A DNA stretch of 31,347 nucleotides from DASSKW01 sp035690065. GTDB taxonomy: Bacteria; Pseudomonadota; Gammaproteobacteria; Natronospirales; REEB76. This document shows, one piece after another, positions 1 to 7,735 of this stretch. Numbering within the stretch: the first letter of the stretch is position 1; the number at the start of each line of letters is the position of its first letter. The position numbers were made by a program, and so were the translations under genes. The notes under the pieces were generated by a model. That model was not told the origin of the DNA. It worked only from the letters and a program-made list of their open reading frames with translations, and ran no database searches. The stretch lies in NCBI GenBank assembly GCA_035690065.1, contig DASSKW010000060.1, forward strand, positions 1-31,347, read 5' to 3'.

Positions 1-154
1 CTACGAACCGATTTAATGGGGTCGTAGGCTCATTTCCAGATTTGGCTATCCTGCCAAATCCGGAAATCCAGGGCAGGCCGTCCTGCCTGCCCGTTCGCCG
101 CTTCGCGGCTCACCCTCTCACCCCGACCCGCTTCCGATCCGGGCAAAAAATCGG
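1..154. repeat. Stack of four to five consecutive inverted repeats, non-coding
   Basis: No convincing gene is seen here. The stretch is built from successive inverted repeats: 1-6 with 22-27 (CTACGA/TCGTAG); 33-46 with 53-66 (14-base arms, one A:C mismatch, 6-base loop); 71-77 with 86-92 (GGGCAGG/CCTGCCC); 97-101 with 105-109 (GCCGC/GCGGC, 3-base loop); and 134-138 with 150-154 (CCGAT/ATCGG). The density of hairpins suggests an interspersed intergenic repeat or the end of an element that starts outside the window. The first arm begins at base 1, so the element may be cut by the window edge. Membership in a repeat family is inference and needs a genome-wide search. Confidence 0.5.
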
Positions 155-208
155 GCTTATATCTTTAAACTATAAGATCACATAAAATGACCCGCACCTG
201 AACCGCCG

Positions 209-224
209 CTTGCGATCGCAAGCC
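209..224. repeat. Perfect 16-bp palindrome with GCGATCGC core
   Basis: GCTTGCGATCGCAAGC reads the same on both strands. It lies at the upstream edge of the structured leader of the 36-residue ORF. As RNA it could fold only with a small loop by opening the central bases; as DNA it could be a protein-binding site. The core GCGATCGC recurs in the terminator palindrome at 538-563. Its role is unknown. Confidence 0.55.
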
Positions 225-238
225 AAGCAGTTAGGCAA

Positions 239-385
239 CGGGCCATGTGGCGATTCTCGCCACCCTTAGCTAGCTACCCTTCAGGGCGCTAGTGGGACGC
301 GACCTCCTCAGCCCGCTCAATACTCTAGTACTGGAGAACCACAATGATTACCCGACACCGGGTGCATTGGTGGGATGTTGAGCGG
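239..385 (+). promoter_or_regulatory. Structured RNA leader masking an RBS and start codon
   Basis: Helices visible by eye: 247-253 with 257-263 (GTGGCGA/TCGCCAC, TTC loop); 270-274 with 286-290 (CTAGC/GCTAG) enclosing CCCT/AGGG; 313-320 with 378-385 (CCGCTCAA/TTGAGCGG, 8 perfect pairs). Inside that last helix lie 323-326 with 333-336 (CTCT pairs with the Shine-Dalgarno GGAG), 339-346 with 365-373 (covers the ATG, one bulged G) and 350-354 with 359-363 (ACCCG/CGGGT). CGGGC at 239-243 could also pair with GCCCG at 311-315, which would compete with the 8-bp helix. I do not recognise a known riboswitch class. The alternative is that this whole segment, to the terminator at 494, is a non-coding RNA and the ORF is incidental. 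Confidence 0.45.
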
Positions 386-454
386 TTAGAGAAGATGGCG
401 CGCCTTGTGCGTGAAATTCTCTTGATCGCAATTCTTCTGCTGAAGCACCTTTGA
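344..454 (+). CDS. 36-residue hydrophobic mini-protein (unrecognised)
   Basis: An ATG at 344 is preceded by GGAG at 333-336 with 7 bases between, and the frame runs 36 codons to TGA at 452-454. The N-terminal half is polar and aromatic (RHRVHWWDVERLEK). The C-terminal half, from about residue 18, is a strongly hydrophobic helix (LVREILLIAILLLKHL) long enough to insert in or lie on a membrane. A perfect-stem terminator begins 7 bases after the stop. I do not recognise the protein. Its size, its single hydrophobic helix with a basic end, and an RBS buried in RNA structure resemble type I toxin peptides such as TisB. That is an analogy, not homology, and no antisense RNA promoter was convincingly seen. 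It could also be a small membrane-protein regulator, or chance within a non-coding RNA. Confidence 0.5.
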   Translation: MITRHRVHWWDVERLEKMARLVREILLIAILLLKHL

Positions 455-461
455 AAAATGG

Positions 462-494
462 GAAGCCGGCTATCACTTAGCCGGCTTCTTTTCC
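462..494 (+). terminator. Rho-independent terminator after the mini-ORF
   Basis: Perfect 10-bp stem GAAGCCGGCT (462-471) and AGCCGGCTTC (479-488) with a 7-base loop, followed by a T-rich tract. It ends the transcript carrying the structured leader and the 36-residue ORF. Confidence 0.85.
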
Positions 495-537
495 TTATGA
501 GGATGTGGTCTGAGTCATAGCTATACAACATCGAATA

Positions 538-563
538 AAATAGCCGGCGATCGCCGGCTATTT
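538..563. terminator. Perfect 26-bp palindrome, likely bidirectional terminator
   Basis: Arms 538-550 and 551-563 are exactly complementary (AAATAGCCGGCGA and its inverse). On the minus strand it lies just past the stop of the M61 peptidase gene and is followed by a T-rich tail, as expected for that gene's terminator. It also faces transcription from the left. The centre is GCGATCGC. Confidence 0.75.
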
Positions 564-585
564 CTCGATCAAACAAACTTCTCAA

Positions 586-2496
586 TCATTTCAACGGGCT
601 GGTTATCTGGTCCAGATAATCCGGGGCAGATTTCACCCGTTCCAGATGCGGATACTTGAGTCCGCCGTGATAATCCACGTCATACGTCTTGTAGTACTCC
701 AGGTTCTTGACCAGCAACTGGATCGATACCGAACCAGTTTGGGCTGCCTTGATCGCCTGCTTGAGCACTTCTGGCGAGTACTTACGACCGTTGACTGCGA
801 TCAGCGTCATGCCCGAACCGATCCCTGCCTTGAAGGATGGCCCTTCCCACAGCACGTCGCCGATCTCACCGTCCTTGCTGCCCACGGTCAGCCCGATCGA
901 GTACATGAGATCGAGACGCTTGCGGACCTTCTCGACCGCTTTGAAATATTCCGTTGGCGTATCCGTGTACACCAGCTTGTAACCGCCGCGAGTGATGCCG
1001 TCGAGCGGCGCGTGGTACTGACGCACATCGAGACGTTCGCGCAGGAATTTGTCCCAGTCATAAGGCTGCACCTTGTTGAGCGCACTCACCAGATCATCGA
1101 ACGTATAGGTGCGGGTGACATAACTGCCGTTATCCATGCCATAAAACGCCTTGGCGAAATCGTCGATGGAGCGCCTGTCGTGCGACAGTTCGCGCAGTTT
1201 GGTATCCACATCAAGCCACAACAATGTGCCTTCAGGATAGAAATCCGTGCCGCGTCGCCAACTGCTCCAGCTACCCGGTGCGTAATAAAGTATCTGCGCT
1301 TCATCAGCCGTGTCCTGAAGGTTGCGCCAGACGCGGCCCGGACGATGATCCATGTAGGCTGCGGTATCGGCCAGCGCATCGCGGAACTGTTGCGGTGTCC
1401 ATAGCCCGCTGCGAGCAGTCAGGATCGGGCCCAGATACTGGGTCAGCCCCTCGTACACCCAGAGCAGATCGTCTTTCATCGGCACATTGAAATTCGGCGT
1501 CCACAGATCTGCGGGGCGCCGGAATTTGCCGTTCCATGAATGCACATACTCGTGCGGCAGCAGTCCGGCTTCGGCAAGATTGTTGTCCGGATCGATGAAG
1601 AAATTCGCGAAGATACGATCGTCACTGGACTGATGGTGTTCCAGACCGAAATGTCCGGTGTTGTCCGAGAGTGTGTACAGGAAATGGTACTGGTCGTAGT
1701 GATGCGAGCCGAACAGCTTGTAGGCCTGCTGTACCAGTTTGCGATAATGCGCAGTTTGTTCCGGCGTGATCGCAAGATCGTCTTCGCCGTCCGCGACCAG
1801 ATTCATGTACACCGGCACCTTGGCGCCCGGCGCCAGATCCACCTGACGGAAGTACTGACCTGCGATCAAAGGTGAATCGACCAGGTTGTTGAAGGTCACG
1901 GTCTTGAACTGCGTCACCTCACCCTGCTGCGAATCAGTCAGCAGCGCGGTGCCGAATTGCCAGCCAGCCGGTAATTTCACCGACGGCTGGATGTTGATAT
2001 CACGCGACCAGTAACCGGCCGGATACAGGACCACCTGATTCCATTCCAGATCCACGATCTTCGGGGTCGCCGAGACGCTGCCACCGAATCGCCCGCCGCC
2101 GCTGGGCGAGAGGAAATCGAATGCCACATCCAGGCTGTTCACACCCTGCGGGATATCCAGATGCAGGGTGTACATATCCCCCAGATCGCGCCGCCAGTCG
2201 AGCTGCTTGCCACCTGCCGTGAAGACCATTCCGGCGAGATTTTCCAGCGGTCCGCTGGGACTGTGTTCGCCGGGGATCCACTTCGGATAATAGAGCGTGA
2301 GCGGACCGGATTTGACCGGGATGGTCTCGTGCACATGGAACAGCTTGCGCTGGGCGTCGCTCAGGTCCACTGCCAGCGTCAGGGTTCCCGGATAGGCGCC
2401 CGGATCGGTGGCCGGGGCATCCGCATATGCCGCATTCCAACTCAACGCCAGGGTCGCTGCCAGCAGACCGACGGCCTGATTCATAATGGATTTCAT
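586..2496 (-). CDS. Secreted M61-family aminopeptidase with C-terminal PDZ domain
   Basis: This 636-residue protein begins with a signal peptide (hydrophobic core GLLAATLALS, cleavage probably after AYADA). Family M61 (glycyl aminopeptidase-like) zinc peptidases carry HExxH plus a downstream glutamate. Here HEYVH lies at about residues 315-319 and YEGLTQY, with the third ligand candidate, at about 349. The C-terminal part (about 525-605, with IGDVLWEGPSFKAGIGSG) is PDZ-like. It probably acts in the periplasm or outside the cell on peptides. An in-frame start 11 codons upstream exists, but ATG at 2496 has AAAGGAG nine bases before it and puts the signal peptide at the N-terminus. It is divergent from the M13 gene. 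The exact substrate is not deducible. Confidence 0.93.
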   Translation of the reverse strand: MKSIMNQAVGLLAATLALSWNAAYADAPATDPGAYPGTLTLAVDLSDAQRKLFHVHETIPVKSGPLTLYYPKWIPGEHSPSGPLENLAGMVFTAGGKQLDWRRDLGDMYTLHLDIPQGVNSLDVAFDFLSPSGGGRFGGSVSATPKIVDLEWNQVVLYPAGYWSRDINIQPSVKLPAGWQFGTALLTDSQQGEVTQFKTVTFNNLVDSPLIAGQYFRQVDLAPGAKVPVYMNLVADGEDDLAITPEQTAHYRKLVQQAYKLFGSHHYDQYHFLYTLSDNTGHFGLEHHQSSDDRIFANFFIDPDNNLAEAGLLPHEYVHSWNGKFRRPADLWTPNFNVPMKDDLLWVYEGLTQYLGPILTARSGLWTPQQFRDALADTAAYMDHRPGRVWRNLQDTADEAQILYYAPGSWSSWRRGTDFYPEGTLLWLDVDTKLRELSHDRRSIDDFAKAFYGMDNGSYVTRTYTFDDLVSALNKVQPYDWDKFLRERLDVRQYHAPLDGITRGGYKLVYTDTPTEYFKAVEKVRKRLDLMYSIGLTVGSKDGEIGDVLWEGPSFKAGIGSGMTLIAVNGRKYSPEVLKQAIKAAQTGSVSIQLLVKNLEYYKTYDVDYHGGLKYPHLERVKSAPDYLDQITSPLK

Positions 2497-2751
2497 GGGT
2501 ATAGGCTCCTTTGCAGAAAAGCAGATCAAGACAGACCGCGCCCCGCCAAATTAAAGCGTTGCGGCCCCGAACTTAAACCGGAAACATGCGTCGAAGTCTG
2601 GACATGTTGTGATAGCATCGGTTCCCCTTGAAAGTACGTTACCGCGCCTGATCTGACCAGCACAAGCCCACGGCGACACGCCATACAGAGACAGGCGGCG
2701 GGTTATCTTGCAATCCCGGTTCTTCAGAATAATTATCCAGATGGAGGCTTT
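2497..2751. promoter_or_regulatory. Divergent intergenic region between M61 and M13 genes
   Basis: This 255-bp gap must hold both promoters. For the plus-strand gene a weak candidate is TTGCAA (2708-2713) with AATTAT (2731-2736), 17 bases apart, followed by GGAGG (2743-2747) before the ATG at 2752. For the minus strand only the RBS AAAGGAG is clear; no convincing -35/-10 pair was found. No other structure is obvious. Confidence 0.35.
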
Positions 2752-4785
2752 ATGCGTTTAACCACCTGTTTATTGGCCGGCACGCTCGGCATCATGCCTT
2801 TGGGCGCGTTTGCCGCCCCGAGTACGAACTCCACCGGGGCCGAGGGCCTGCACCTCAACTGGCTCGATACCAGCATTAATCCAGCCAAGAATTTCTTCGA
2901 ATATGCCAACGGTGGCTGGCAGAAAGCCAACCCGATCCCGCCTGCATATTCGCGCTGGGGTACCTTCAACATCCTCGCCAAGCAGAACCAGGAAACCATC
3001 CGCCAGATCCTGGAAGATGCTGCCAAGGACAAGCACGCCAAACCCGGCAGCATCACCCAGAAAGTCGGTGATTTTTACGCCAGTGGTATGGATGAAGCCG
3101 CCATCAACAAGGCCGGCATTACTCCGCTGGCCCCCGAATTCAAGCGTATCGCCGACATCAGCAATCTGAACGAATTGCAAAGCGACATCGCGCATCTGCA
3201 GATGATCGGCGTGGATGCCTTGTTCAATTTCGGCCAGATGCAGGATTTCAAGGATTCCAGCAAAGTGATCGGCGCCGCCTTCCAGGGCGGTCTGGGTCTG
3301 CCGGATCGTGATTACTACCTGAAAGACGATGCCAAGTTCAAACAGATCCGTGCCGATTACGTGGCGCACATCGCGCGCACATTCGAACTGCTGGGCGACA
3401 GCAAGGACAAGGCGGCGGCCGAAGCCAAGACGGTGATGGACATGGAGACCGATCTCGCCAAAGCCTCCATGTCGCGTGTCGACGAACGCACACCGACGAA
3501 TATCTATCACCCGATGCTGCTCAAGCAGCTGGATGCTGCCACGCCGGATTTCTCATGGCAGGCTTATTTCGCCGCTGTCGGTCACCCGGAGATCAAGAGC
3601 ATCAATCTCGCAATGCCGGATTTCTTCAAGAGCGCTACGGCCGCACTCAAGACCCGGCCGCTGGATGACTGGAAGACTTATCTGCGTTGGCATCTGACTG
3701 CCACCTTCGCGCCCTACCTGTCTCAGCCATTCGTCGACGAGAACTTCAAGATGCGCGCCGCACTCTCCGGTGCCAAGGAAAATCTGCCGCGCTGGCAGCG
3801 TGTCGTCAGTGCCGAAGACGATGCTCTGGGCTTTGCGATCGGCAAGCTGTATGTACAAGAGAAGTTCCCGCCCTCCTCGAAGAAAGCGGTGCTGAACATC
3901 CTGCACGGCATCCGTGGTGCGCTCAAGGACGATCTCAAGACGCTGGACTGGATGACGCCCACCACCCGCGAGGCCGCCATCAAGAAACTCGACATGATGG
4001 GCGAGCGCATCGGCTACCCCGACAAATGGCGTGACTATTCCAAACTCACGATCGATCGTGACTCGTACGTCATGAACGTGATCCGTGGCAACGTGTTCCT
4101 GCAGGACCGTGAGCTCGACAAGATCGGCAAACCGGTCGACAAGAGCGAATGGGGCATGACACCGCAGACCGTGAATGCCTACTACGATCCGTCCATGAAT
4201 AACATCAATTTCCCGGCCGGTATCCTGCAACCGCCATTCTTCGATCCGAAGGCACCAGCTGCCGTCAACTACGGCGCGCTCGGCTTCGTGATGGGCCACG
4301 AGATGACGCATGGCTTCGATGACGAAGGCTCGCAGTTCGACGGTCACGGCAATCTGAAGAACTGGTGGACCGCGGAAGACAAGAAGAAATTCACCGCGGC
4401 GACCGATTGCATCTCGGATCACTTCTCGACCTATACGGTCGACGGTGATGTGCATGTACAGGGCAAACTGGTGACCGGTGAAGCGACCGCTGACTTCGGT
4501 GGTCTGACCCTGGCCTGGCGCGCCTTCCATGCTTCCAAGGCCTACAAGCATGCGAAGACGATTGACGGCTTCACGCCGGATCAGCAGTTCTTCCTGGGCG
4601 CTGCCCACGTATGGGCGAGCAATATCCGTCCGGAAGCAGCGCGTGCCCAGGTGACTACCGATCCGCATCCGCCGGCAGTCTACCGAGTCAATGGAACGCT
4701 GGCCAACATGCCGCAGTTCCAGAAGACCTTCGGTGTTCCGAACGACAGTCCGATGGTAAACAAGGACCGTTGCGTCATCTGGTAA
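2752..4785 (+). CDS. Secreted M13-family (neprilysin/PepO-like) zinc endopeptidase
   Basis: The protein has 677 residues, the normal length for bacterial M13 peptidases, which cut oligopeptides in the periplasm or outside the cell. The signal peptide is at 1-21 (LLAGTLGIMPLGAFA). An N-terminal Peptidase_M13_N region is followed by the catalytic part with VNAYYDP and NNINFPAGI (the substrate-binding motifs of the family), HEMTH (H516, E517, H520) and GEATADFGG (E577, D581). It ends in CVIW, the conserved C-terminal CxxW typical of neprilysin relatives. GGAGG stands four bases before the ATG. It is divergent from the M61 peptidase gene and ends at a strong terminator. Family assignment is very secure; the physiological substrate is not known. 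Confidence 0.96.
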   Translation: MRLTTCLLAGTLGIMPLGAFAAPSTNSTGAEGLHLNWLDTSINPAKNFFEYANGGWQKANPIPPAYSRWGTFNILAKQNQETIRQILEDAAKDKHAKPGSITQKVGDFYASGMDEAAINKAGITPLAPEFKRIADISNLNELQSDIAHLQMIGVDALFNFGQMQDFKDSSKVIGAAFQGGLGLPDRDYYLKDDAKFKQIRADYVAHIARTFELLGDSKDKAAAEAKTVMDMETDLAKASMSRVDERTPTNIYHPMLLKQLDAATPDFSWQAYFAAVGHPEIKSINLAMPDFFKSATAALKTRPLDDWKTYLRWHLTATFAPYLSQPFVDENFKMRAALSGAKENLPRWQRVVSAEDDALGFAIGKLYVQEKFPPSSKKAVLNILHGIRGALKDDLKTLDWMTPTTREAAIKKLDMMGERIGYPDKWRDYSKLTIDRDSYVMNVIRGNVFLQDRELDKIGKPVDKSEWGMTPQTVNAYYDPSMNNINFPAGILQPPFFDPKAPAAVNYGALGFVMGHEMTHGFDDEGSQFDGHGNLKNWWTAEDKKKFTAATDCISDHFSTYTVDGDVHVQGKLVTGEATADFGGLTLAWRAFHASKAYKHAKTIDGFTPDQQFFLGAAHVWASNIRPEAARAQVTTDPHPPAVYRVNGTLANMPQFQKTFGVPNDSPMVNKDRCVIW

Positions 4786-4811
4786 TCGTAGAGTTTCATG
4801 ATTGAAACGGA

Positions 4812-4839
4812 AACGGCGGGCTTAAGCCCGCCGTTTTTT
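4812..4839 (+). terminator. Rho-independent terminator of the M13 gene
   Basis: Perfect 24-bp palindrome, 4812-4835 (AACGGCGGGCTT and its inverse), followed by a run of T. It lies 26 bases after the M13 stop codon. Confidence 0.93.
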
Positions 4840-4933
4840 GTTCAGATTTCTGAATGATTTTTGCAACGCACATATCAATACTGGCAAAATCAAAGAAAGT
4901 ACCATACCCATACTTGAGTACGGGCATCGCCCA

Positions 4934-4948
4934 GGGGGGGCATCAGTG
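4934..4948 (+). promoter_or_regulatory. G7 Shine-Dalgarno and GTG start of the Asp-box lipoprotein
   Basis: The run AGGGGGGG (4933-4940) stands five bases before GTG at 4946. This decides the start: the longer frame opens with TTG at 4838 inside the preceding terminator and would place 36 polar residues before the signal peptide. The homopolymer lies in the RBS, so slippage would change spacing rather than reading frame. Confidence 0.6.
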
Positions 4949-6601
4949 ATAAGCCATGGCAAATTTGCATACCCGGTTCTTCTGTCTGCAGGTCTGTTGC
5001 TTGCCGGTTGCGGGGGTAGCAGCAGCTCGGACTCGGGTGCTTCGAGTTCTGTGACTCCACCTGTCGCGTTGCAGCCACCGGCTGCACCGCTGGTCCGCGT
5101 CAGCGGAGTCTCGCCATTCAGCAGCAGTTGTGGTGGCACGATGCAAGGGAGCACTTCATATGAAGATGCAGAAGTCGAGCCTTATGTCGCAGTCAATCCG
5201 CTCAACCCTTCGAATCTTGTCGGCGTCTGGCAACAGGATCGCTGGTCGGACGGAGGCGCCCACGGTCTGATGGCCGGTTACTCTATGGATAACGGCAAGA
5301 CCTGGAGAAATCAACCGCTGGTGATGTCAGTATGTGCAGGAGGTGACACCAGCAATGATGCGGACTACGCACGTGCTTCAGATCCCTGGGTCACCTTCTC
5401 GCCTGACGGCACCGCGTATGCCATCTCCATCTCTTTCAGTGGTAATACATTCACTCCAAACTCGGTCGGTGGAGTACTGGTCACTCGCTCCGCAGATGGC
5501 GGTGCCACCTGGGGACCGGCGAAAGCTTTGATCGTGGATGGTGCCAGCGCCTTCAACGACAAGGAAAGCATCACTGCCGATCCAACCGATTCCAATTACG
5601 TGTATGCAGTCTGGGATCGTCTGACGACCGGCAATCTCGGACCTACTTATTTTGCGCGTACGACAGATGGCGGTGCCAGCTGGCAAGCTGCACATGCTAT
5701 CTACGATCCCGGCCTCGACAACCAGACCATCGGCAACGTCATCGTCGTGACTTCGAATGGCACGCTGGTGGATGCATTCGTCGAATACGATGGCACCTCC
5801 AGTAATTCGGCTACCGCGGCCATGAAAGTGATCCGCTCATCCGATCATGGCGCAACCTGGTCAGCGCCCATCAGAATCGCGCAGAGTCAATCGGTTGGCA
5901 CTCAGGATCCAAACACTGGCGCCCAGGTACGTACCAGCAGCAACCTGCCACAAATTGCAGCAGGCCCGAGTGGTGAGCTGGTGATGGTCTGGCAGGACGC
6001 ACGTTTCAACGGCGGCAAATACGACGGCATCGTCATGTCGCGTTCCAATGATGATGGCCTGACCTGGTCAACGCCGGTTGAGATCAATACCGTGCATTCT
6101 GCGCCTGCATTCACACCCAGTGTCGCGGTACTCCCCGATGGCACCATCGGTGTGAGCTATTTCGATTTCAGAAACAATACTTCGAACAAGAGTCAGTTAT
6201 TGACCGATTACTGGTTCATCTCATCCAGCGACGGCACACACTGGAGTGAACAGCATATCTCCGGTCCCTTTGACATGGACCTTGCACCTAATGCTGAAGG
6301 CCTGTTTATCGGCGATTATCAGGCACTCGCTGTCATCGGAGATACCTTCGTCCCCTTCTATGTGCAGACCAACAATCATGGCACCGATAACCGCAATGAC
6401 ACTTATACCTTGCCACCCCAACCGGTGCCGCTGAGCTTGAACCGCAAGGTAAGTTATATCGCACATGCTTTACCCAGCGCCCCGTCGGACGCGGTATTCC
6501 GGCGTCGTGTACATGCAAGCATCATGCAACAGTTACGTGGGGAAAATCCTGGCTGGGACCGGATCGTGGCGGAGCGTCGTCAACACCTCAACCCGCCTTG
6601 A
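4946..6601 (+). CDS. Asp-box (BNR repeat, sialidase-like) lipoprotein
   Basis: The protein has 551 residues from a GTG start. A short polar N-terminus (VISHGK) and a hydrophobic stretch lead to LLAGCGG, a lipobox with Cys at about residue 22, so it should be a lipid-anchored envelope protein. A Ser-rich linker follows. The body holds repeated Asp boxes (SxDxGxTW): YSMDNGKTW (about 113), RSADGGATW (182), TTDGGASW (240), SSDHGATW (298), SNDDGLTW (367) and a degenerate SSDGTHW. This is the signature of six-bladed beta-propellers of the sialidase fold. I did not find a convincing sialidase Arg-Ile-Pro motif or catalytic Arg triad, so enzymatic sialidase activity is not supported; a glycan-binding or other glycosidase role is possible. 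It has no operon partner: a terminator lies upstream and a convergent gene downstream. Confidence 0.85.
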   Translation: MISHGKFAYPVLLSAGLLLAGCGGSSSSDSGASSSVTPPVALQPPAAPLVRVSGVSPFSSSCGGTMQGSTSYEDAEVEPYVAVNPLNPSNLVGVWQQDRWSDGGAHGLMAGYSMDNGKTWRNQPLVMSVCAGGDTSNDADYARASDPWVTFSPDGTAYAISISFSGNTFTPNSVGGVLVTRSADGGATWGPAKALIVDGASAFNDKESITADPTDSNYVYAVWDRLTTGNLGPTYFARTTDGGASWQAAHAIYDPGLDNQTIGNVIVVTSNGTLVDAFVEYDGTSSNSATAAMKVIRSSDHGATWSAPIRIAQSQSVGTQDPNTGAQVRTSSNLPQIAAGPSGELVMVWQDARFNGGKYDGIVMSRSNDDGLTWSTPVEINTVHSAPAFTPSVAVLPDGTIGVSYFDFRNNTSNKSQLLTDYWFISSSDGTHWSEQHISGPFDMDLAPNAEGLFIGDYQALAVIGDTFVPFYVQTNNHGTDNRNDTYTLPPQPVPLSLNRKVSYIAHALPSAPSDAVFRRRVHASIMQQLRGENPGWDRIVAERRQHLNPP

Positions 6602-6646
6602 GTTCTTCGAATGCCATACTGAAAACGGCCTGGCCGATGGATACAG

Positions 6647-6661
6647 GAACGCGCGGCGTTC
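6647..6661. terminator. Weak hairpin between convergent genes
   Basis: GAACGC (6647-6652) and GCGTTC (6656-6661) form a 6-bp stem directly after the minus-strand stop codon. CGGCCTGGCCG (6626-6636) is a second small palindrome. Neither has a clear T tract, so terminator function is uncertain. Confidence 0.3.
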
Positions 6662-7705
6662 TCATCCTGTGCCCATCACCACGCCAAACAGATGCCCGAC
6701 TAGAAACGTGACTCCGGCGGCGAAGATACCGATACAGACCATCCGCAGTCCGCTCCACCATAATGTCTTTCCGGTGAACAGGCTGGTGATTGCCCCGGTC
6801 GCAAACAATGCCACCACTGTCAGACCGATAGTCCATCCCAGGCTATGTAATGCATGCGGCCATAGGAACGGCAGCAATGGGATAACTGCACCGATGGCAA
6901 ACGCGATGAATGACGAGATCGCGGCCTGCCAGGCCGAGCCGAGCTCCTGCGGATTCAACCCCAATTCTTCGCGAGCCAGCGTGTCCAGTGCACGCTCCGG
7001 ATCGCCAATCAGCGTGTCGGCCAGTTTCTTTGCATCCACGGCGGCGATACCGCGTGCTTCATAGATCAACGCCAGCTCTTCGGCTTCCTCTTCCGGATAG
7101 GCCTTGAGTTCCTGCGCTTCCAGTCCGATCTGGTATTCGAACATCTCGCGTTGCGAGCGCATGGAGATGTACTCCCCCGCCGCCATCGAAGCCGCGCCTG
7201 CCAGCAGCCCGGCGATGCCGGCCAGCAGGATCACCTGGCTGTTCAAGGCTGCGCCGCTCACACCCAGGATAAGGCTGGCATTGGAGACCAAGCCGTCATT
7301 CACGCCAAACACTGCGGCCCGGAACCCGCCGCTGCCTGACATGCGTCGGTGTCTGGATTCCGTCTGGCCCGCGACCGGTACACCATGCCCGATGGGTGCA
7401 CCGTGGGTATAGACGGACAACCCGCGTACCTTCATGGCGGCGAGCACCGGTAACATGCGACGCGGTCCGAGCCGGCGGATCATGTGCGAGACGATGCGTG
7501 CGCGCATCGAGGGCTCGAAACCCGATGGCAGATCCAAACCTTTCTCGATCGCAAGTTTTTCCCAGTGATGGGATTGTGCTTCTGCAGCATCCGCCAATCT
7601 TGAAAACAGGGTCTTCAGTTCCTTGCTGGGTTCGCGCTTTGCCACGACCCGATAGAGAAATGCAGATTGTTTCTCTTCGTACCAGCTTTCAAGTGCTTCG
7701 TGCAT
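6662..7705 (-). CDS. Ferritin-like/VIT1 (CCC1) family iron or manganese transporter
   Basis: The protein has 347 residues. The N-terminal part (about 1-60) is a short ferritin-like two-helix segment with candidate metal ligands in WYEEKQ (about 8-13) and EAQSHHW (42-48). A basic linker follows (about 70-125). From about 130 comes the VIT1/CCC1 membrane domain, starting with the family signature FGVNDGLVSNASL. Two membrane helices lie before a cytoplasmic acidic helix pair (EEEAEELALIYEARGI) and three after it. VIT1-type carriers move Fe2+ or Mn2+ out of the cytosol; MbfA in alpha-proteobacteria is a comparable ferritin-like/VIT1 fusion that exports iron. It is the last gene of the minus-strand unit, 30 bases after the nucleotidase gene. 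RBS is weak (GGAAA). Confidence 0.85.
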   Translation of the reverse strand: MHEALESWYEEKQSAFLYRVVAKREPSKELKTLFSRLADAAEAQSHHWEKLAIEKGLDLPSGFEPSMRARIVSHMIRRLGPRRMLPVLAAMKVRGLSVYTHGAPIGHGVPVAGQTESRHRRMSGSGGFRAAVFGVNDGLVSNASLILGVSGAALNSQVILLAGIAGLLAGAASMAAGEYISMRSQREMFEYQIGLEAQELKAYPEEEAEELALIYEARGIAAVDAKKLADTLIGDPERALDTLAREELGLNPQELGSAWQAAISSFIAFAIGAVIPLLPFLWPHALHSLGWTIGLTVVALFATGAITSLFTGKTLWWSGLRMVCIGIFAAGVTFLVGHLFGVVMGTG

Positions 7706-7735
7706 GTCGAGGTTTCCGAATGATCGCTTTGTTGT

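Noticed and set aside
200..343. Known riboswitch (yybP-ykoY, fluoride, guanidine, TPP or FMN) upstream of the mini-ORF
   Set aside because: The conserved loops of these classes are absent as far as I can read; only helices are seen, so no class is claimed.
646..1404. Long plus-strand open frame opposite the M61 gene (252 codons)
   Set aside because: It is a shadow of the M61 coding strand; it has no RBS or recognisable motif, while the minus-strand frame has a full peptidase.
3553..4668. Minus-strand open frame of 371 codons opposite the M13 gene
   Set aside because: It is an antisense shadow; codon pattern and motifs support only the M13 peptidase on the plus strand.
4838..4945. N-terminal extension of the Asp-box lipoprotein from a TTG codon
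   Set aside because: The TTG lies inside the preceding terminator, has no RBS, and would bury the lipoprotein signal behind 36 polar residues.
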